NCBI RefSeq assembly: GCF_038066715.1
Contig: NZ_JBBUKT010000002.1
Location: 1 to 64,000 of the forward strand
Direction: 5' to 3'
Length of the DNA stretch: 64,000 bases
Source: Luteolibacter sp. Y139
GTDB taxonomy: Bacteria; Verrucomicrobiota; Verrucomicrobiia; Verrucomicrobiales; Akkermansiaceae
This document shows, in pieces, positions 17,085 to 25,058 of this stretch. The translations under genes were made by a program, and so were the position numbers. The notes below the pieces were generated by a model. The model ran no database searches. It had not been told where the DNA came from and saw nothing but the letters and a program-made list of their open reading frames with translations. Position 1 is the stretch's first letter. Every line of letters starts with the position of its first letter.

Positions 17085-18026
17085 ATGCCTTCCGACGACG
17101 CACCCTCGCGGATTCCCGAACCCAAGCGCCGGGTAAGATTTGCCGCGCATGGAACCATGCCCGATGCGACACGGGACCTTCGCTCGGGGCACTCCTCGTC
17201 CTCCGGCTCGCGGCGACGGCGTGGCGGCGGTGGGCAGGGCTTGGCCCACGCCAAGAAGGAGTGGGTGATTGGCGGCTTGATCGTGGTGCTGTTGCTGGTG
17301 ACGGTTGCGGGGCTTTGGGTGATGGGGCGCATGCACTCCAAGGGAGGACAAGGCGAACCCGTGGCGGGCGATCGTGCGGAAGCATCGACGCCGCTTGAGA
17401 AATGGCATGGGCCGGTTCCCTCCGTGATCGCCGATCGTTTCATGAAGGCGAAGAGCCAAGAGGAACGTCTGGAGCTGATCCGGAATCCCGAGCAGGTCGG
17501 GCCGGAGATGGAGACATTCTTCAAAAGCGGGCCCGGTGCCACCGAGCAGGTCAAAGGATTCAACTGGCTGACGTCCGGTTCGTCTGGAAACTTGGTTTTT
17601 GAAACCTACTCCGTGGAGATTGCCGATGGTCCGGCGCGGTTGCTGAGCGTTACGGTCGATCCCCAAGGGGCGAAGGTTGATTTCGAGTGCTACGCGCGGT
17701 GGAGCTCGGTGGCGTGGCCGGACTTGATTGCCGGAAAGGTCGCCGAAGCGGCCGAGGTCCGCGTGATCCTCCAGCCGGGCGGCTTCTACCTTCATGAATT
17801 CAGCGACGAGCAGAAGTGGGTTCATTTCAAAGCCACCTCGCCCGACCTGCAGGAGACACTGGACCTCTATCTCGACCGCCAGAACCCGTCGATCCGGGAC
17901 ATTCAGGAGTCCGAGAACAAGATCTTTCCCGCGACGCTCTCGATCCGCGGGGTGAACGGGAGCGAGAAGCGCCGCCAGTTTGAGATCACGGCGGTGAAAG
18001 CGATGGAATGGGTGAAGCCGGGCTGA
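17085..18026 (+). CDS. Single-pass membrane protein of unknown function
   Basis: A 313-aa protein from the ATG at 17085 (MPSDDAPSRIPEPKRRVRF). The N-terminal 60 residues are basic and Ser/Arg/Gly-rich. One transmembrane helix follows (about 67-90, VIGGLIVVLLLVTVAGLWVM), then an extracytoplasmic domain of about 215 residues with alternating beta-type pattern. No family was recognised. The frame extends 72 codons upstream, but that stretch lies in the regulatory region and looks non-coding. It converges on hflX, with 9 bp between stops. Confidence 0.65.
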   Translation: MPSDDAPSRIPEPKRRVRFAAHGTMPDATRDLRSGHSSSSGSRRRRGGGGQGLAHAKKEWVIGGLIVVLLLVTVAGLWVMGRMHSKGGQGEPVAGDRAEASTPLEKWHGPVPSVIADRFMKAKSQEERLELIRNPEQVGPEMETFFKSGPGATEQVKGFNWLTSGSSGNLVFETYSVEIADGPARLLSVTVDPQGAKVDFECYARWSSVAWPDLIAGKVAEAAEVRVILQPGGFYLHEFSDEQKWVHFKATSPDLQETLDLYLDRQNPSIRDIQESENKIFPATLSIRGVNGSEKRRQFEITAVKAMEWVKPG

Positions 18027-18035
18027 GAAGAGATC

Positions 18036-19325
18036 TCAGCAGGCGAACTCTTCCAGTCGGCCGGCGATGGCGGCGGGCACCACGGCGGTCACCAGGATGT
18101 CGTTATCCTCGTACTCGGTGGAAAGCACTTTCGCATCGCGGTGGAGCATGCCCATCAGGTCGGCACGCCGCTGGGGAATACGATAGTGGCGACGGCGCAC
18201 CCGGTCGGCGAGGACCTCGGAGCACTTCTGCAAAAGCTCCGGCATGCCCAGTCCGGTGGCGGCGGAAATCCTCAGTGCGTCTGGAAAGAGTTGTCTCAAC
18301 TCTGCCGAGCGATCGGGGTCCGTCACCAGATCGATCTTGTTCAGCACCGTGACGGTGGTCTTGTCCACGGCTCCAAGCTCGCCCAACACATGCAGCGTGG
18401 TTTCATGGAAGCGCTCGATTTCGGGCGATGTGGCGTCCAGCACGTGGATCAGGAAGTCCGCGAGCACGGCTTCTTCCAAGGTGGCTTTGAACGCTTCCAC
18501 AAGCCGGTGGGGGAGATTGCGGACGAAGCCGACGGTATCCGTGATCAGCAGCGGCTGGCCGTCCGGCAGCTCGATCTTCCGGGTGGTGGTGTCGAGCGTG
18601 GCGAACAACATGTCTTTCGCCATGACGTCGGAACCGCTGAGCTGGTTGAGGAGGGTGGACTTGCCGGCGTTGGTGTAGCCAACGATCGCGGCATGGGGCG
18701 TTTCCATGCGCTCCCGTTCCTTCCGCTGGGTGGCCCGCTGCTTGCGAACTTCGTCCAACTCACGGCGGGCGCGGTCGATGCGGACATGGGCCATCCGCCG
18801 GTCCACCTCGATCTGCTTCTCACCCATGCCACGGGCGGCACCGCCACCCTGTCCGCCACCCGATCCGCCTTCACGGTCAAGGTGTCCCCACATCCGCGCC
18901 ATCCGGGGGAGCGCGTACTGCATGCGCGCGAGTTCTACTTGGAGTCGTGCTTCCTTGGTCTGGGCGCGCCGGGCGAAGATATCGAGAATGACTTCCTCGC
19001 GGTCGATCACACACAGATCCGCGGCCCTTTCCCACTCGCGCTGCTGGGACGGGGCGAGCTGGTTATCGATAACAATGACGTCGCATTGGTGAGCCTTTGC
19101 CAGCTCGATGATTTCCGCCGCCTTGCCGGTGCCGCAGAGGAACTTCCTGTGCATTTCACGGCTGCGGGCCAGCACCTTTTCCACCACGCCGATCCCGAGC
19201 GTGGATACCAGTTCGCCGAGTTCTTCTAACAGGGCCTCCGATTCCTCTTCTTCGCGTGGATCGAAATAAAGGCGCACCAGCAGTGCGCGTTCGACCATCT
19301 GGGGTTTCTCGCGGACTTCAAACAT
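18036..19325 (-). CDS. hflX: Ribosome-associated GTPase HflX
   Basis: A 429-aa protein. The N-terminal HflX domain (VIVIDNQLAPSQQREWERA, EVILDIFARRAQTKEARLQV) is followed by a Gly-rich loop (GGSGGGQGGGAARGMGEKQI) and the G domain: P-loop GYTNAGKSTLLNQL, G3 DTVGFVRNLP and G4 NKID. HflX splits or rescues stalled 70S ribosomes, especially after heat stress. All GTP-binding motifs are intact and the length is normal. Confidence 0.96.
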   Translation of the reverse strand: MFEVREKPQMVERALLVRLYFDPREEEESEALLEELGELVSTLGIGVVEKVLARSREMHRKFLCGTGKAAEIIELAKAHQCDVIVIDNQLAPSQQREWERAADLCVIDREEVILDIFARRAQTKEARLQVELARMQYALPRMARMWGHLDREGGSGGGQGGGAARGMGEKQIEVDRRMAHVRIDRARRELDEVRKQRATQRKERERMETPHAAIVGYTNAGKSTLLNQLSGSDVMAKDMLFATLDTTTRKIELPDGQPLLITDTVGFVRNLPHRLVEAFKATLEEAVLADFLIHVLDATSPEIERFHETTLHVLGELGAVDKTTVTVLNKIDLVTDPDRSAELRQLFPDALRISAATGLGMPELLQKCSEVLADRVRRRHYRIPQRRADLMGMLHRDAKVLSTEYEDNDILVTAVVPAAIAGRLEEFAC

Positions 19326-19389
19326 TCCGGCGGGACCTTGGCATCGCAGATCCCGACCTGCGAGGGCGAAAACGCGCCGCGGGAAAACA

Positions 19390-19424
19390 CAATGCCCGCC
19401 AATTCCGGGGAATGGCGGGCATTG
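19390..19424 (-). terminator. Terminator-type hairpin after the small HTH gene
   Basis: CAATGCCCGCCA (19390-19401) pairs perfectly over 12 bp with TGGCGGGCATTG (19413-19424). On the minus strand it is followed by TGTTTTCC, a short U-rich tail. It would end transcription of the gene at 19449-19790 before hflX. Confidence 0.75.
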
Positions 19425-19448
19425 AGAGAACTTGAACTGTGATCGAGC

Positions 19449-19790
19449 TTATAGCGCTGCCTTCAGGGCATTGAACTGGGACTTCAGCTTGCCGAGTTCC
19501 TTTTCAGCCTTGGCGATCTGGTCATGTAGGGCTTGGAGTTTCGAGAGCTTCTTGCCGATCGGGCCAGCCACGGATCCGGAACCGGAGGAGGCACTGATAG
19601 ATCCGCCACCGATGCCGGAGCGAATCCAGCTCGAGATGGTGAGGGGCGAGATCTTGTATTTCTTCGAGGCAGCGCTCTGGCCACCGCGACCTTTCTCCGA
19701 GTTCACCTTGTCCACGAAAGCGATGATCTCGGCTTTTTCCTTTGTGGTATAACGACGGCCTTTAGCGGCGTTGACGTTGGAGTTGCTCAT
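19449..19790 (-). CDS. Small helix-turn-helix protein with C-terminal coiled coil
   Basis: A 113-aa protein. Residues about 10-58 resemble the HTH of transposase-type or homeodomain-like proteins (RRYTTKEKAEIIAFVDKV, SAASKKYKISPLTISSWI). A Gly/Ser linker follows, then a heptad-like helix (KLSKLQALHDQIAKAEKELG) suitable for dimerisation. No catalytic transposase domain is attached, so a small DNA-binding or nucleoid-type regulator is likelier than a mobile element. A 361-bp AT-richer region lies upstream and a strong hairpin downstream, so it appears to be its own transcription unit. Confidence 0.7.
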   Translation of the reverse strand: MSNSNVNAAKGRRYTTKEKAEIIAFVDKVNSEKGRGGQSAASKKYKISPLTISSWIRSGIGGGSISASSGSGSVAGPIGKKLSKLQALHDQIAKAEKELGKLKSQFNALKAAL

Positions 19791-20151
19791 GACTCCCGAG
19801 GGTTAATCTCGATGCTGACTGGTCGCAAGATCAATCTGGAACTCGGACTCAAAAAGTTTATATATTCGTATTTTTACTACGGAGAAACCGATGACGACAT
19901 TCGCAAAATCAGACATGGGGCGCTCAGTCCTCGTTAGATGCTTGGAATGAAGCTGTAATGGGGGCTCGGGTGCTTCCTTTTTTCAGTGTAAAAGCTTATT
20001 CTCATGTAGGGGTTTACCTGACGGCTTATCCCACGAAGGTGGGAGTTGATGTTCCGAGGTGTCACCACTGATCTAACAGGGTTGTGAATCGACCTAACAA
20101 GTTTCTGGGGCGGCCGGGGGATGGCCAAGTGGGGGCCTTGCTTTCCCAAGC
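19791..20151. other. 361-bp AT-richer intergenic region
   Basis: No clear gene. The part just upstream of the HTH gene (19840-19890) is very AT-rich for this genome and likely holds its promoter. A small perfect hairpin TCCCAC-GAAG-GTGGGA lies at 20029-20044. A 41-codon frame at about 19812-19937 (+) has no supporting features. Confidence 0.45.
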
Positions 20152-21282
20152 TCAGGCAGGGGAGGAGGCGGTCCCCGGGAGCTTAATAGTCGAAAAAGCG
20201 GACATGCTCGTGATCCAGGCTCCAGCCCCTTCCTGCACGGCCTTGCGCGCGGCGACGCCGCCGAAACCGATGAATAGATCGACTTCCGGTTTTGCCTCTA
20301 GATCGGACACTCCATCGCCCACCATCACCACTGCTTCAGGATGAATGGCGCGCTTCCATTCGCGAATCACCTCCGGCTTGCCACCATTGCGAGTGGTGGG
20401 ATAGCTCTCGCCATATCCGGCATAGCTGCCGTCCGCATGGAAGTGAAGGGGAACTGCCTCCACATATTCGATGCCGAGGGCGTCGGCCAGCGGCTGGATG
20501 AGGGGTGCAAAGCCGCCGGACAAGATGACCGGTGTCCAGCCTTCGGATTTCAGCCGACTTATGACTTCCGGTACTCCTGGTACCATGGTGTCGAGATAAA
20601 GTTGTGCGACAACTTCAGCGGTGGCGCGGTCAGGTTGAATGATCTCCATGCGACGCCCGAACACCTCGCCGATCGGCACTTCGCCGTTCATCGCCTGATG
20701 AGTCAGGTGCTCGACCATCTGAAAGACTTCGGGTCCCCGGGCGCGGCCGAGTTCGTCGATGCCCTCGATGGAAGACAGCGTGGAGTCGCAGTCGAAGAAG
20801 ATCAGTTTTCCGCGCTTGCGGGTGGGTGGCAGGATTTCGACGACCGCACCTGGCTCCACGCGGTCGTGGAGGTCGATGATGTCGGCGTTGGAAAGCCGGA
20901 TGCAGCCACAGCTCGCCGGGGTGCCGAGTTTTTCCTCCTGATTGGTGCCGTGGAAATAGATGAAGCGGTCGAAGGTATTGGCGCTCTCGGGCTGGAGTCC
21001 GCTGAGGCGGAGGATGCGGGTCAGGACAAGATCCTGACCGGGGGCTTCTCCGGGCTGCCAGTGGCCGACAACCTTGCGAGCTTTGAAGATGGTGCCGACG
21101 GGCTCGCCTTCGCCGACCTTTTGCGCGATGACGAAGCGGCCGGTGGGCGTGCGATAGCTCCCTTCGGTGAAGCCGACTCCCTTGGCTGAGGTGGAGACGG
21201 GGTATTCGCGTTCCAGTTCGGTGCCGCGGTAGAGGCGCAGCTGTTGATCGTCGATGGAGACTTCGAGTCGCAGGTCGTTCAT
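20152..21282 (-). CDS. L,D-transpeptidase (YkuD) fused to SerB-like HAD phosphatase
   Basis: A 376-aa two-domain protein. Residues about 5-160 form a YkuD domain: FIYFHGTNQEEKLG then ASCGCIRLSN, the catalytic-Cys loop with the usual SHGC histidine replaced by Cys. Residues about 165-365 form a HAD phosphatase of the phosphoserine-phosphatase type: motif I FFDCDSTLSSIEGIDEL, motif II VILSGGF, the motif III Lys in NGGKPEVI, and motif IV MVGDGVSDLEA. YkuD enzymes crosslink peptidoglycan outside the membrane, but no signal peptide is visible, and SerB-type phosphatases are cytoplasmic. The start overlaps the preceding ketosynthase-like gene by 4 bp. Reading through one continuous frame argues against a sequencing join. 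Confidence 0.88.
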   Translation of the reverse strand: MNDLRLEVSIDDQQLRLYRGTELEREYPVSTSAKGVGFTEGSYRTPTGRFVIAQKVGEGEPVGTIFKARKVVGHWQPGEAPGQDLVLTRILRLSGLQPESANTFDRFIYFHGTNQEEKLGTPASCGCIRLSNADIIDLHDRVEPGAVVEILPPTRKRGKLIFFDCDSTLSSIEGIDELGRARGPEVFQMVEHLTHQAMNGEVPIGEVFGRRMEIIQPDRATAEVVAQLYLDTMVPGVPEVISRLKSEGWTPVILSGGFAPLIQPLADALGIEYVEAVPLHFHADGSYAGYGESYPTTRNGGKPEVIREWKRAIHPEAVVMVGDGVSDLEAKPEVDLFIGFGGVAARKAVQEGAGAWITSMSAFSTIKLPGTASSPA

Positions 21283-22340
21283 GGCGAAGCTTGCAGGGCG
21301 ACGAGGGAATTCTTTCCCCCGAGGGCGGAAGCGAGTTTGAAAACGGTGGCTCCGGGGGGAAGCGCGGGGGGCGTCATGGTCAGTCCGGCCGGGCAGGTCA
21401 AGTGAGGCAGCGGTGGAGGGAGCCGGTTTTCGCGGAGGAAGGCGGCGAGAATCGCGGTTTCAAGTAGTCCGCCGCCGCCGATGCCGTGGCCGGTGTAGGG
21501 CTTGAGGGGGCAGAGTGTGATGCTGTTTTTCAACGAAGCGAGGATGGCGGCGGGTTCCAAGGTGGCATGCGAGGCGGTGCCGCTGGCATGCGGACATAGC
21601 GCCACGGGCGGGCCGAATTTTCTGAGGGCCTGCTCTAACAGCCGTGCCACTCCCGGTGCTCCTGCGGGCATGCCGATGGCATCGGCGGCGTCGGCATTGG
21701 CCAGGTAGCCGGAGAGCAACGGCGAGCCGGAGTGTGAGCGACGTTCCAAGGCGATCGCCGCGGCGGCTTCTGCGGGAAGGATGCCGGTGGTCTCGGGCGA
21801 ATAGGGATCGTTGATACCGTTTTTCGAAAGGATGCCGGTGGCGGCGTAGCTGTCCAAGAGACAGGGCGAGAGCGGCAGATCCACGGCAACGACGAGCGCG
21901 CGCTCAGCCAAACCGGCGGAAAGCCATAGCGCGGCCATGCCGAGGGCATCGAGCCCCGCGGCGCATCCACTGGCCTGGACCTGCCATGGGCCCCGGATGC
22001 CGAGTTCGATGCTGACGGCGGCGGCGGGCTCACTGTGGAGGGAATTGCTGGCAGCCATCAGCGGGAAGGCGCGGCGCTCCGGCCATGGATCGATCCAGCC
22101 CGCAGCGGTGCCACGGCTGGTGCCGAGGAAGAGGGCGGTGCATTCCAGCTCGGAGGCGGTCCAGCCGGCGTCGGCGATGGCCTGTCTGGCGACATGCAGC
22201 GCGGCCATGCTGGCTGGGGCCCACTTACGATTGAGCAGGAGCTTCCGTGGCTCGATCCACGAGGCGGGGAGGTCGCGGTGCGGGCTGTCGTTTCCTAACA
22301 AATCAGCCAAAGGCCGGAAGCAGGTGCGGCCTTCATTCAC
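21279..22340 (-). CDS. Beta-ketoacyl synthase-like protein, start uncertain
   Basis: 353 aa from the GTG at 22340. It has the thiolase-fold ketosynthase layout with Cys in QASGCAAGLDAL, His in PHASGTASHAT and His in PYTGHGIGGGG, so a Cys-His-His active site is possible. The normal N-terminal strand (PLAITGLGALSGLG) is encoded in frame just upstream, from about 22413, but no ATG, GTG or TTG precedes it after the last in-frame stop. Either a non-standard start (CTG or ATC) is used or the protein begins late. It follows two lipoprotein genes and overlaps the transpeptidase-phosphatase gene, suggesting an envelope lipid or polyketide-like role. Substrate unknown. Confidence 0.8.
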   Translation of the reverse strand: MNEGRTCFRPLADLLGNDSPHRDLPASWIEPRKLLLNRKWAPASMAALHVARQAIADAGWTASELECTALFLGTSRGTAAGWIDPWPERRAFPLMAASNSLHSEPAAAVSIELGIRGPWQVQASGCAAGLDALGMAALWLSAGLAERALVVAVDLPLSPCLLDSYAATGILSKNGINDPYSPETTGILPAEAAAAIALERRSHSGSPLLSGYLANADAADAIGMPAGAPGVARLLEQALRKFGPPVALCPHASGTASHATLEPAAILASLKNSITLCPLKPYTGHGIGGGGLLETAILAAFLRENRLPPPLPHLTCPAGLTMTPPALPPGATVFKLASALGGKNSLVALQASP

Positions 22341-22473
22341 GGCGGAAACATGCCCCGCGATATCGACGCCCAGCCCTGACAGGGCTCCGAGTCCGGTGAT
22401 GGCAAGCGGCGTGTCGATGCGAGGGACTAGCGCCGTGGGATCGCCGCTGCCAAGGAAATAGAAGCGGCGTGGA

Positions 22474-23001
22474 CTAGAAGCTTGGACGGTCGGTCTTTGG
22501 CGGAATTGGTGGGAACTGCTTCTGAAGGTCAGGAGGCAGGAGGAGGATCAGATCCGTCGGGACCTTTTCGTCGGTGGGGAGCAGCTTTCCGGCGGAGATG
22601 GCCGGGCCGCCTCGTGAGCCGCCGTGGTCGGAAAGGTTGTAGTTGAGGTCGCTGGTGCCGTTGAAGAACCAGAGGCGCTGGGGTGACTCGACGAAGATGA
22701 ACCAGGGAGCCGTGGGAGACGGAAGGCTCAAGCCCGACGAGCCCGATGCACCGCCCGATCCGCCACCCGGCAGTTTCTCTTCTTTGGTGACCTCCCAAGA
22801 GACCGAGCTCGGGCTAACCGTGACGGCCAGCTTGTTGGTGGTGGTCTTGGTGTGGGCGGACCACGTGCCGGCGGTGCGGATGACCATGCCGGCGATCAAG
22901 GTGTCGGGGGTGGTGACCGCTGGGGAGGAGGTGGTGGTTACAACCTTTCGGCAGCCAATGGTGGCCAAGGTGAGCGTAAGGAGGAGGAGGGGGATGCGCA
23001 T
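22474..23001 (-). CDS. Lipoprotein, paralogue of the neighbouring 180-aa lipoprotein
   Basis: 175 aa starting MRIPLLLLTLTLATIGCRK, a lipoprotein signal with the acylated Cys in ATIGC. The mature protein shares several blocks in the same order with the adjacent gene at 23094: L(L/I)AG near the start, a WFIF/WFIY block, a (R/K)(L/I)LWF block, and the ending LPPDLQKQFPPIPP..RPSF. The two are diverged tandem duplicates. Function unknown. The frame is open 18 codons further upstream, but those lack a signal peptide. Confidence 0.75.
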   Translation of the reverse strand: MRIPLLLLTLTLATIGCRKVVTTTSSPAVTTPDTLIAGMVIRTAGTWSAHTKTTTNKLAVTVSPSSVSWEVTKEEKLPGGGSGGASGSSGLSLPSPTAPWFIFVESPQRLWFFNGTSDLNYNLSDHGGSRGGPAISAGKLLPTDEKVPTDLILLLPPDLQKQFPPIPPKTDRPSF

Positions 23002-23093
23002 TCCGGCATGTGGCCACAATCTGCCTCGGATTGGACAGGGGAAACTGCGGTGCAATTTCGAGGGCTGGGCCGGAGGAATTGGCGCGAGGAGCC

Positions 23094-23636
23094 TCAGAAT
23101 GCCGGGCGCTCCAGTGGAGGCTCGATGTCAGGGAACAGTTTCTGAAGATCCGCTGGCAGCCGCTGGATCACCGCATAAGGCGGTGTTTTGCTGTCTTTCA
23201 CCCGTTTGCCTTTCTCGTCGATGACCCGGTGGACTGGCGAATCGGAGATCCTGTCCTTTATGGTCGTGTACCAGAGCTGTCTGCCGTTGCCGTAGAACCA
23301 TAGGATCTTGGGGTTTCCGGTGTCTGCCGCGTAGATGAACCAGTTGGACGGCCAGGGCGGGAAGGTAATCGGCGATGAACCTCCATTCCCGGTTTTCCCG
23401 GCGGGCGGCAGCGGCTCGGCAAAACTGTAATAGCTGTATTCTAGCCCGCTGCCTTTCTGCTTCACCTCCAGTCGGAAGCTGCCAGATCCATGGGGTGCCC
23501 ACCACGAACCTGGCGCGTCGGCGAAGGTTCCTGCGAGCAGGGTTGGGGCTGGGGCCGGAGATGATGCTGCCGGGGCGGGTTTGCGGCAGCCGGAAAGGGC
23601 GACCAGGCAAGCCAGCGAAAGTGGGAGGAGGCGCAT
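23094..23636 (-). CDS. Lipoprotein translationally coupled to ftsY
   Basis: 180 aa, MRLLPLSLACLVALSGCRK at the N-terminus with a clear lipobox (ALSGC). Its ATG shares one base with the ftsY stop (TAATG), a classic coupling arrangement. It contains NWFIYAADTGNPKILWFYG and ends LPADLQKLFPDIEPP..RPAF, paralogous to the next gene. The reading frame continues upstream through ftsY, but that part is out of frame with FtsY and not a gene. Linkage to the signal-recognition receptor may be only operonic. Confidence 0.8.
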   Translation of the reverse strand: MRLLPLSLACLVALSGCRKPAPAASSPAPAPTLLAGTFADAPGSWWAPHGSGSFRLEVKQKGSGLEYSYYSFAEPLPPAGKTGNGGSSPITFPPWPSNWFIYAADTGNPKILWFYGNGRQLWYTTIKDRISDSPVHRVIDEKGKRVKDSKTPPYAVIQRLPADLQKLFPDIEPPLERPAF

Positions 23637-24487
23637 TACAGCATCTCTTCCACGAACTTCTGTTTGTTGAACAGGGCGAACTGCTCGGGCTCTTCGCCGG
23701 TGCCGAGGAAGCGGGGGGGGATGCCGAGCTGGTCCTGGATGGCCACGGCAACGCCGCCTTTGCCGGAGCCGTCCATTTTTGTGACGATGACGCCGTCGAG
23801 CGCGCAAGCCTTGTGGAATTCCTTGGCCTGCTGGAGGGCGTTCGCTCCGGTGGTGGCGTCGACTACCAGAAGGGTGAGGTGGGGGGCGGTCTCGTCGTTC
23901 TTGGCGAGGGTGCGTTTGATCTTGGAAAGCTCCTCCATCAGGTTGTGACGGGTGTGGAGGCGGCCCGCGGTGTCGCAGATCAGGTATTTGGAGCCGTCGG
24001 CGATGGCCTTCTGGTGAGCATTGAAGCAGACCGAGGAGGGGTCGGCGTTTGGCTGGCCCTTCACGACCGGGATATTCAGGCGCTGGCCCCAGCGCTCGAG
24101 CTGCTCGACGGCGGCGGCGCGGAAGGTATCGGCGGCGGCGAGCACGGTCGGCTGGCCGCGGCGCTGCAGCCAGTGGGCGAGCTTGGCGCAGGAGGTGGTC
24201 TTGCCGACGCCATTGATGCCGACGACGAGGAAAACGAAGGGCTTGCCGTCCATCCGGGGCAGCAGCGGCGGGGAATCCGGGGGCAGGCGGTTGGCGACGT
24301 GGCGGCGGGCCGACTCGATCACGTCTTCGGCGGAAACCTGGCGGCCGAGTTGCTGGAGTTCGTCCACGATGCCCATGGCGAGCTTGGGGCCGAGGTCGGC
24401 GGCGACGAGGTCGGCCTCGAGCTCGTCCCAGTCGATTTCCGCCTTGTTCGCGATCTTGTTGTAGAGGGATTTGAAGAAGCCGGCCAT
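23636..24487 (-). CDS. ftsY: Signal recognition particle receptor FtsY
   Basis: 283 aa containing the N and G domains of the SRP GTPase: GINGVGKTTSCAKLA (P-loop), DTFRAAAVEQLERW, CDTAGRLHTRHNLMEEL, TKMDGSGKGGVAV and GIPPRFLGTGEEPEQFALF. FtsY docks ribosome-SRP complexes at the membrane. The acidic A domain of long FtsY proteins is absent, as in many bacteria; membrane binding would rest on the N-terminal helix (MAGFFKSLYNKIAN). It heads a minus-strand series with two lipoproteins, the ketosynthase-like gene and the transpeptidase fusion. Confidence 0.96.
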   Translation of the reverse strand: MAGFFKSLYNKIANKAEIDWDELEADLVAADLGPKLAMGIVDELQQLGRQVSAEDVIESARRHVANRLPPDSPPLLPRMDGKPFVFLVVGINGVGKTTSCAKLAHWLQRRGQPTVLAAADTFRAAAVEQLERWGQRLNIPVVKGQPNADPSSVCFNAHQKAIADGSKYLICDTAGRLHTRHNLMEELSKIKRTLAKNDETAPHLTLLVVDATTGANALQQAKEFHKACALDGVIVTKMDGSGKGGVAVAIQDQLGIPPRFLGTGEEPEQFALFNKQKFVEEML

Positions 24488-24562
24488 GGAGAGGCGGGGT
24501 TCTAATGGCGGAGCGCGGAGGGGGCAAGCGTGGTTCGGCGGTCGAAGCGGGTCCCGGTGAGG

Positions 24563-24602
24563 TCCAGTAATCCAGTATGTGTAGGATACTGGACTTACTG
24601 GA
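24563..24602. promoter_or_regulatory. 40-bp compound palindrome between ftsY and infA
   Basis: TCCAGTAA TCCAGTAT, a 7-nt spacer, then ATACTGGA C TTACTGGA: two direct copies of TCCAGTA face two inverted copies, giving a 16-bp stem with one bulged C. No T-run follows on either side, so it does not look like a terminator. It lies in the divergent ftsY/infA promoter region and could be a cooperative operator or a repeat element. Confidence 0.7.
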
Positions 24603-24758
24603 GTAGCTCCCTTGGGGCGCTGACGACTGGGTTTGCGAGCGGCTACGATAGCGGGGAGCGGGATGTGGCCCTCATTCCGGGAGTTTTTGCAGTTGAACGC
24701 GGGCTTGCCTTGGGAGATGAATCGCCGTGCCCGTCACAAGACGCGGTTTTTCAATCAT

Positions 24759-25052
24759 ATGCCCCAAGGAGGATTTAGAAGAGGCGGACGCCGCGGTGAC
24801 CGGAACAGCCCGCGCGCCCGCAAGCTTGGACCAGACGGCGAAGAGAAGTCCGTGGAGGTCGAAGGCATGATTACCTCGGTTCTCGCTGGTACTCAGTTCC
24901 GTGTGCAGCTTCAGAGCGGCCACGAGGTGCTCGCGCACATTTCCGGGAAGATGCGCAAGCGTTTCATCCGTCTGGTCGTCGGCGACCGGGTGAAGATGGA
25001 AATGTCTCCCTACGACGTGACCAAGGCGCGGATCACGTTCCGCCTCGGCTGA
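24759..25052 (+). CDS. infA: Translation initiation factor IF-1
   Basis: 97 aa from the ATG at 24759. The last ~70 residues are the S1-type OB fold of IF-1 (VEGMITSVLAGTQFRVQL, GHEVLAHISGKMRKRFIRLV, GDRVKMEMSPYDVTKARITF). It binds the ribosomal A site during initiation. The N-terminus has an extra basic stretch of about 27 residues (GGFRRGGRRGDRNSPRARK) compared with the usual 72-aa protein. Earlier in-frame starts exist, but they lie in sequence with no family similarity. The gene converges on the pseudopilin-like gene, 6 bp apart. Confidence 0.93.
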   Translation: MPQGGFRRGGRRGDRNSPRARKLGPDGEEKSVEVEGMITSVLAGTQFRVQLQSGHEVLAHISGKMRKRFIRLVVGDRVKMEMSPYDVTKARITFRLG

Positions 25053-25058
25053 GGCCGG

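Noticed and set aside
19449-19790. Insertion-sequence remnant
   Set aside because: The HTH resembles transposase types, but there is no catalytic domain, terminal inverted repeat or target duplication, and it has its own terminator.
23637-24527. Upstream extension of the 180-aa lipoprotein frame across ftsY
   Set aside because: The extension is Arg/Pro-rich and out of frame with FtsY, while the internal ATG gives a perfect lipoprotein signal.
24764-24770. AAGGAGG as a Shine-Dalgarno site for a shorter infA
   Set aside because: No in-frame start codon follows at a suitable distance; the sequence lies inside the likely coding region.
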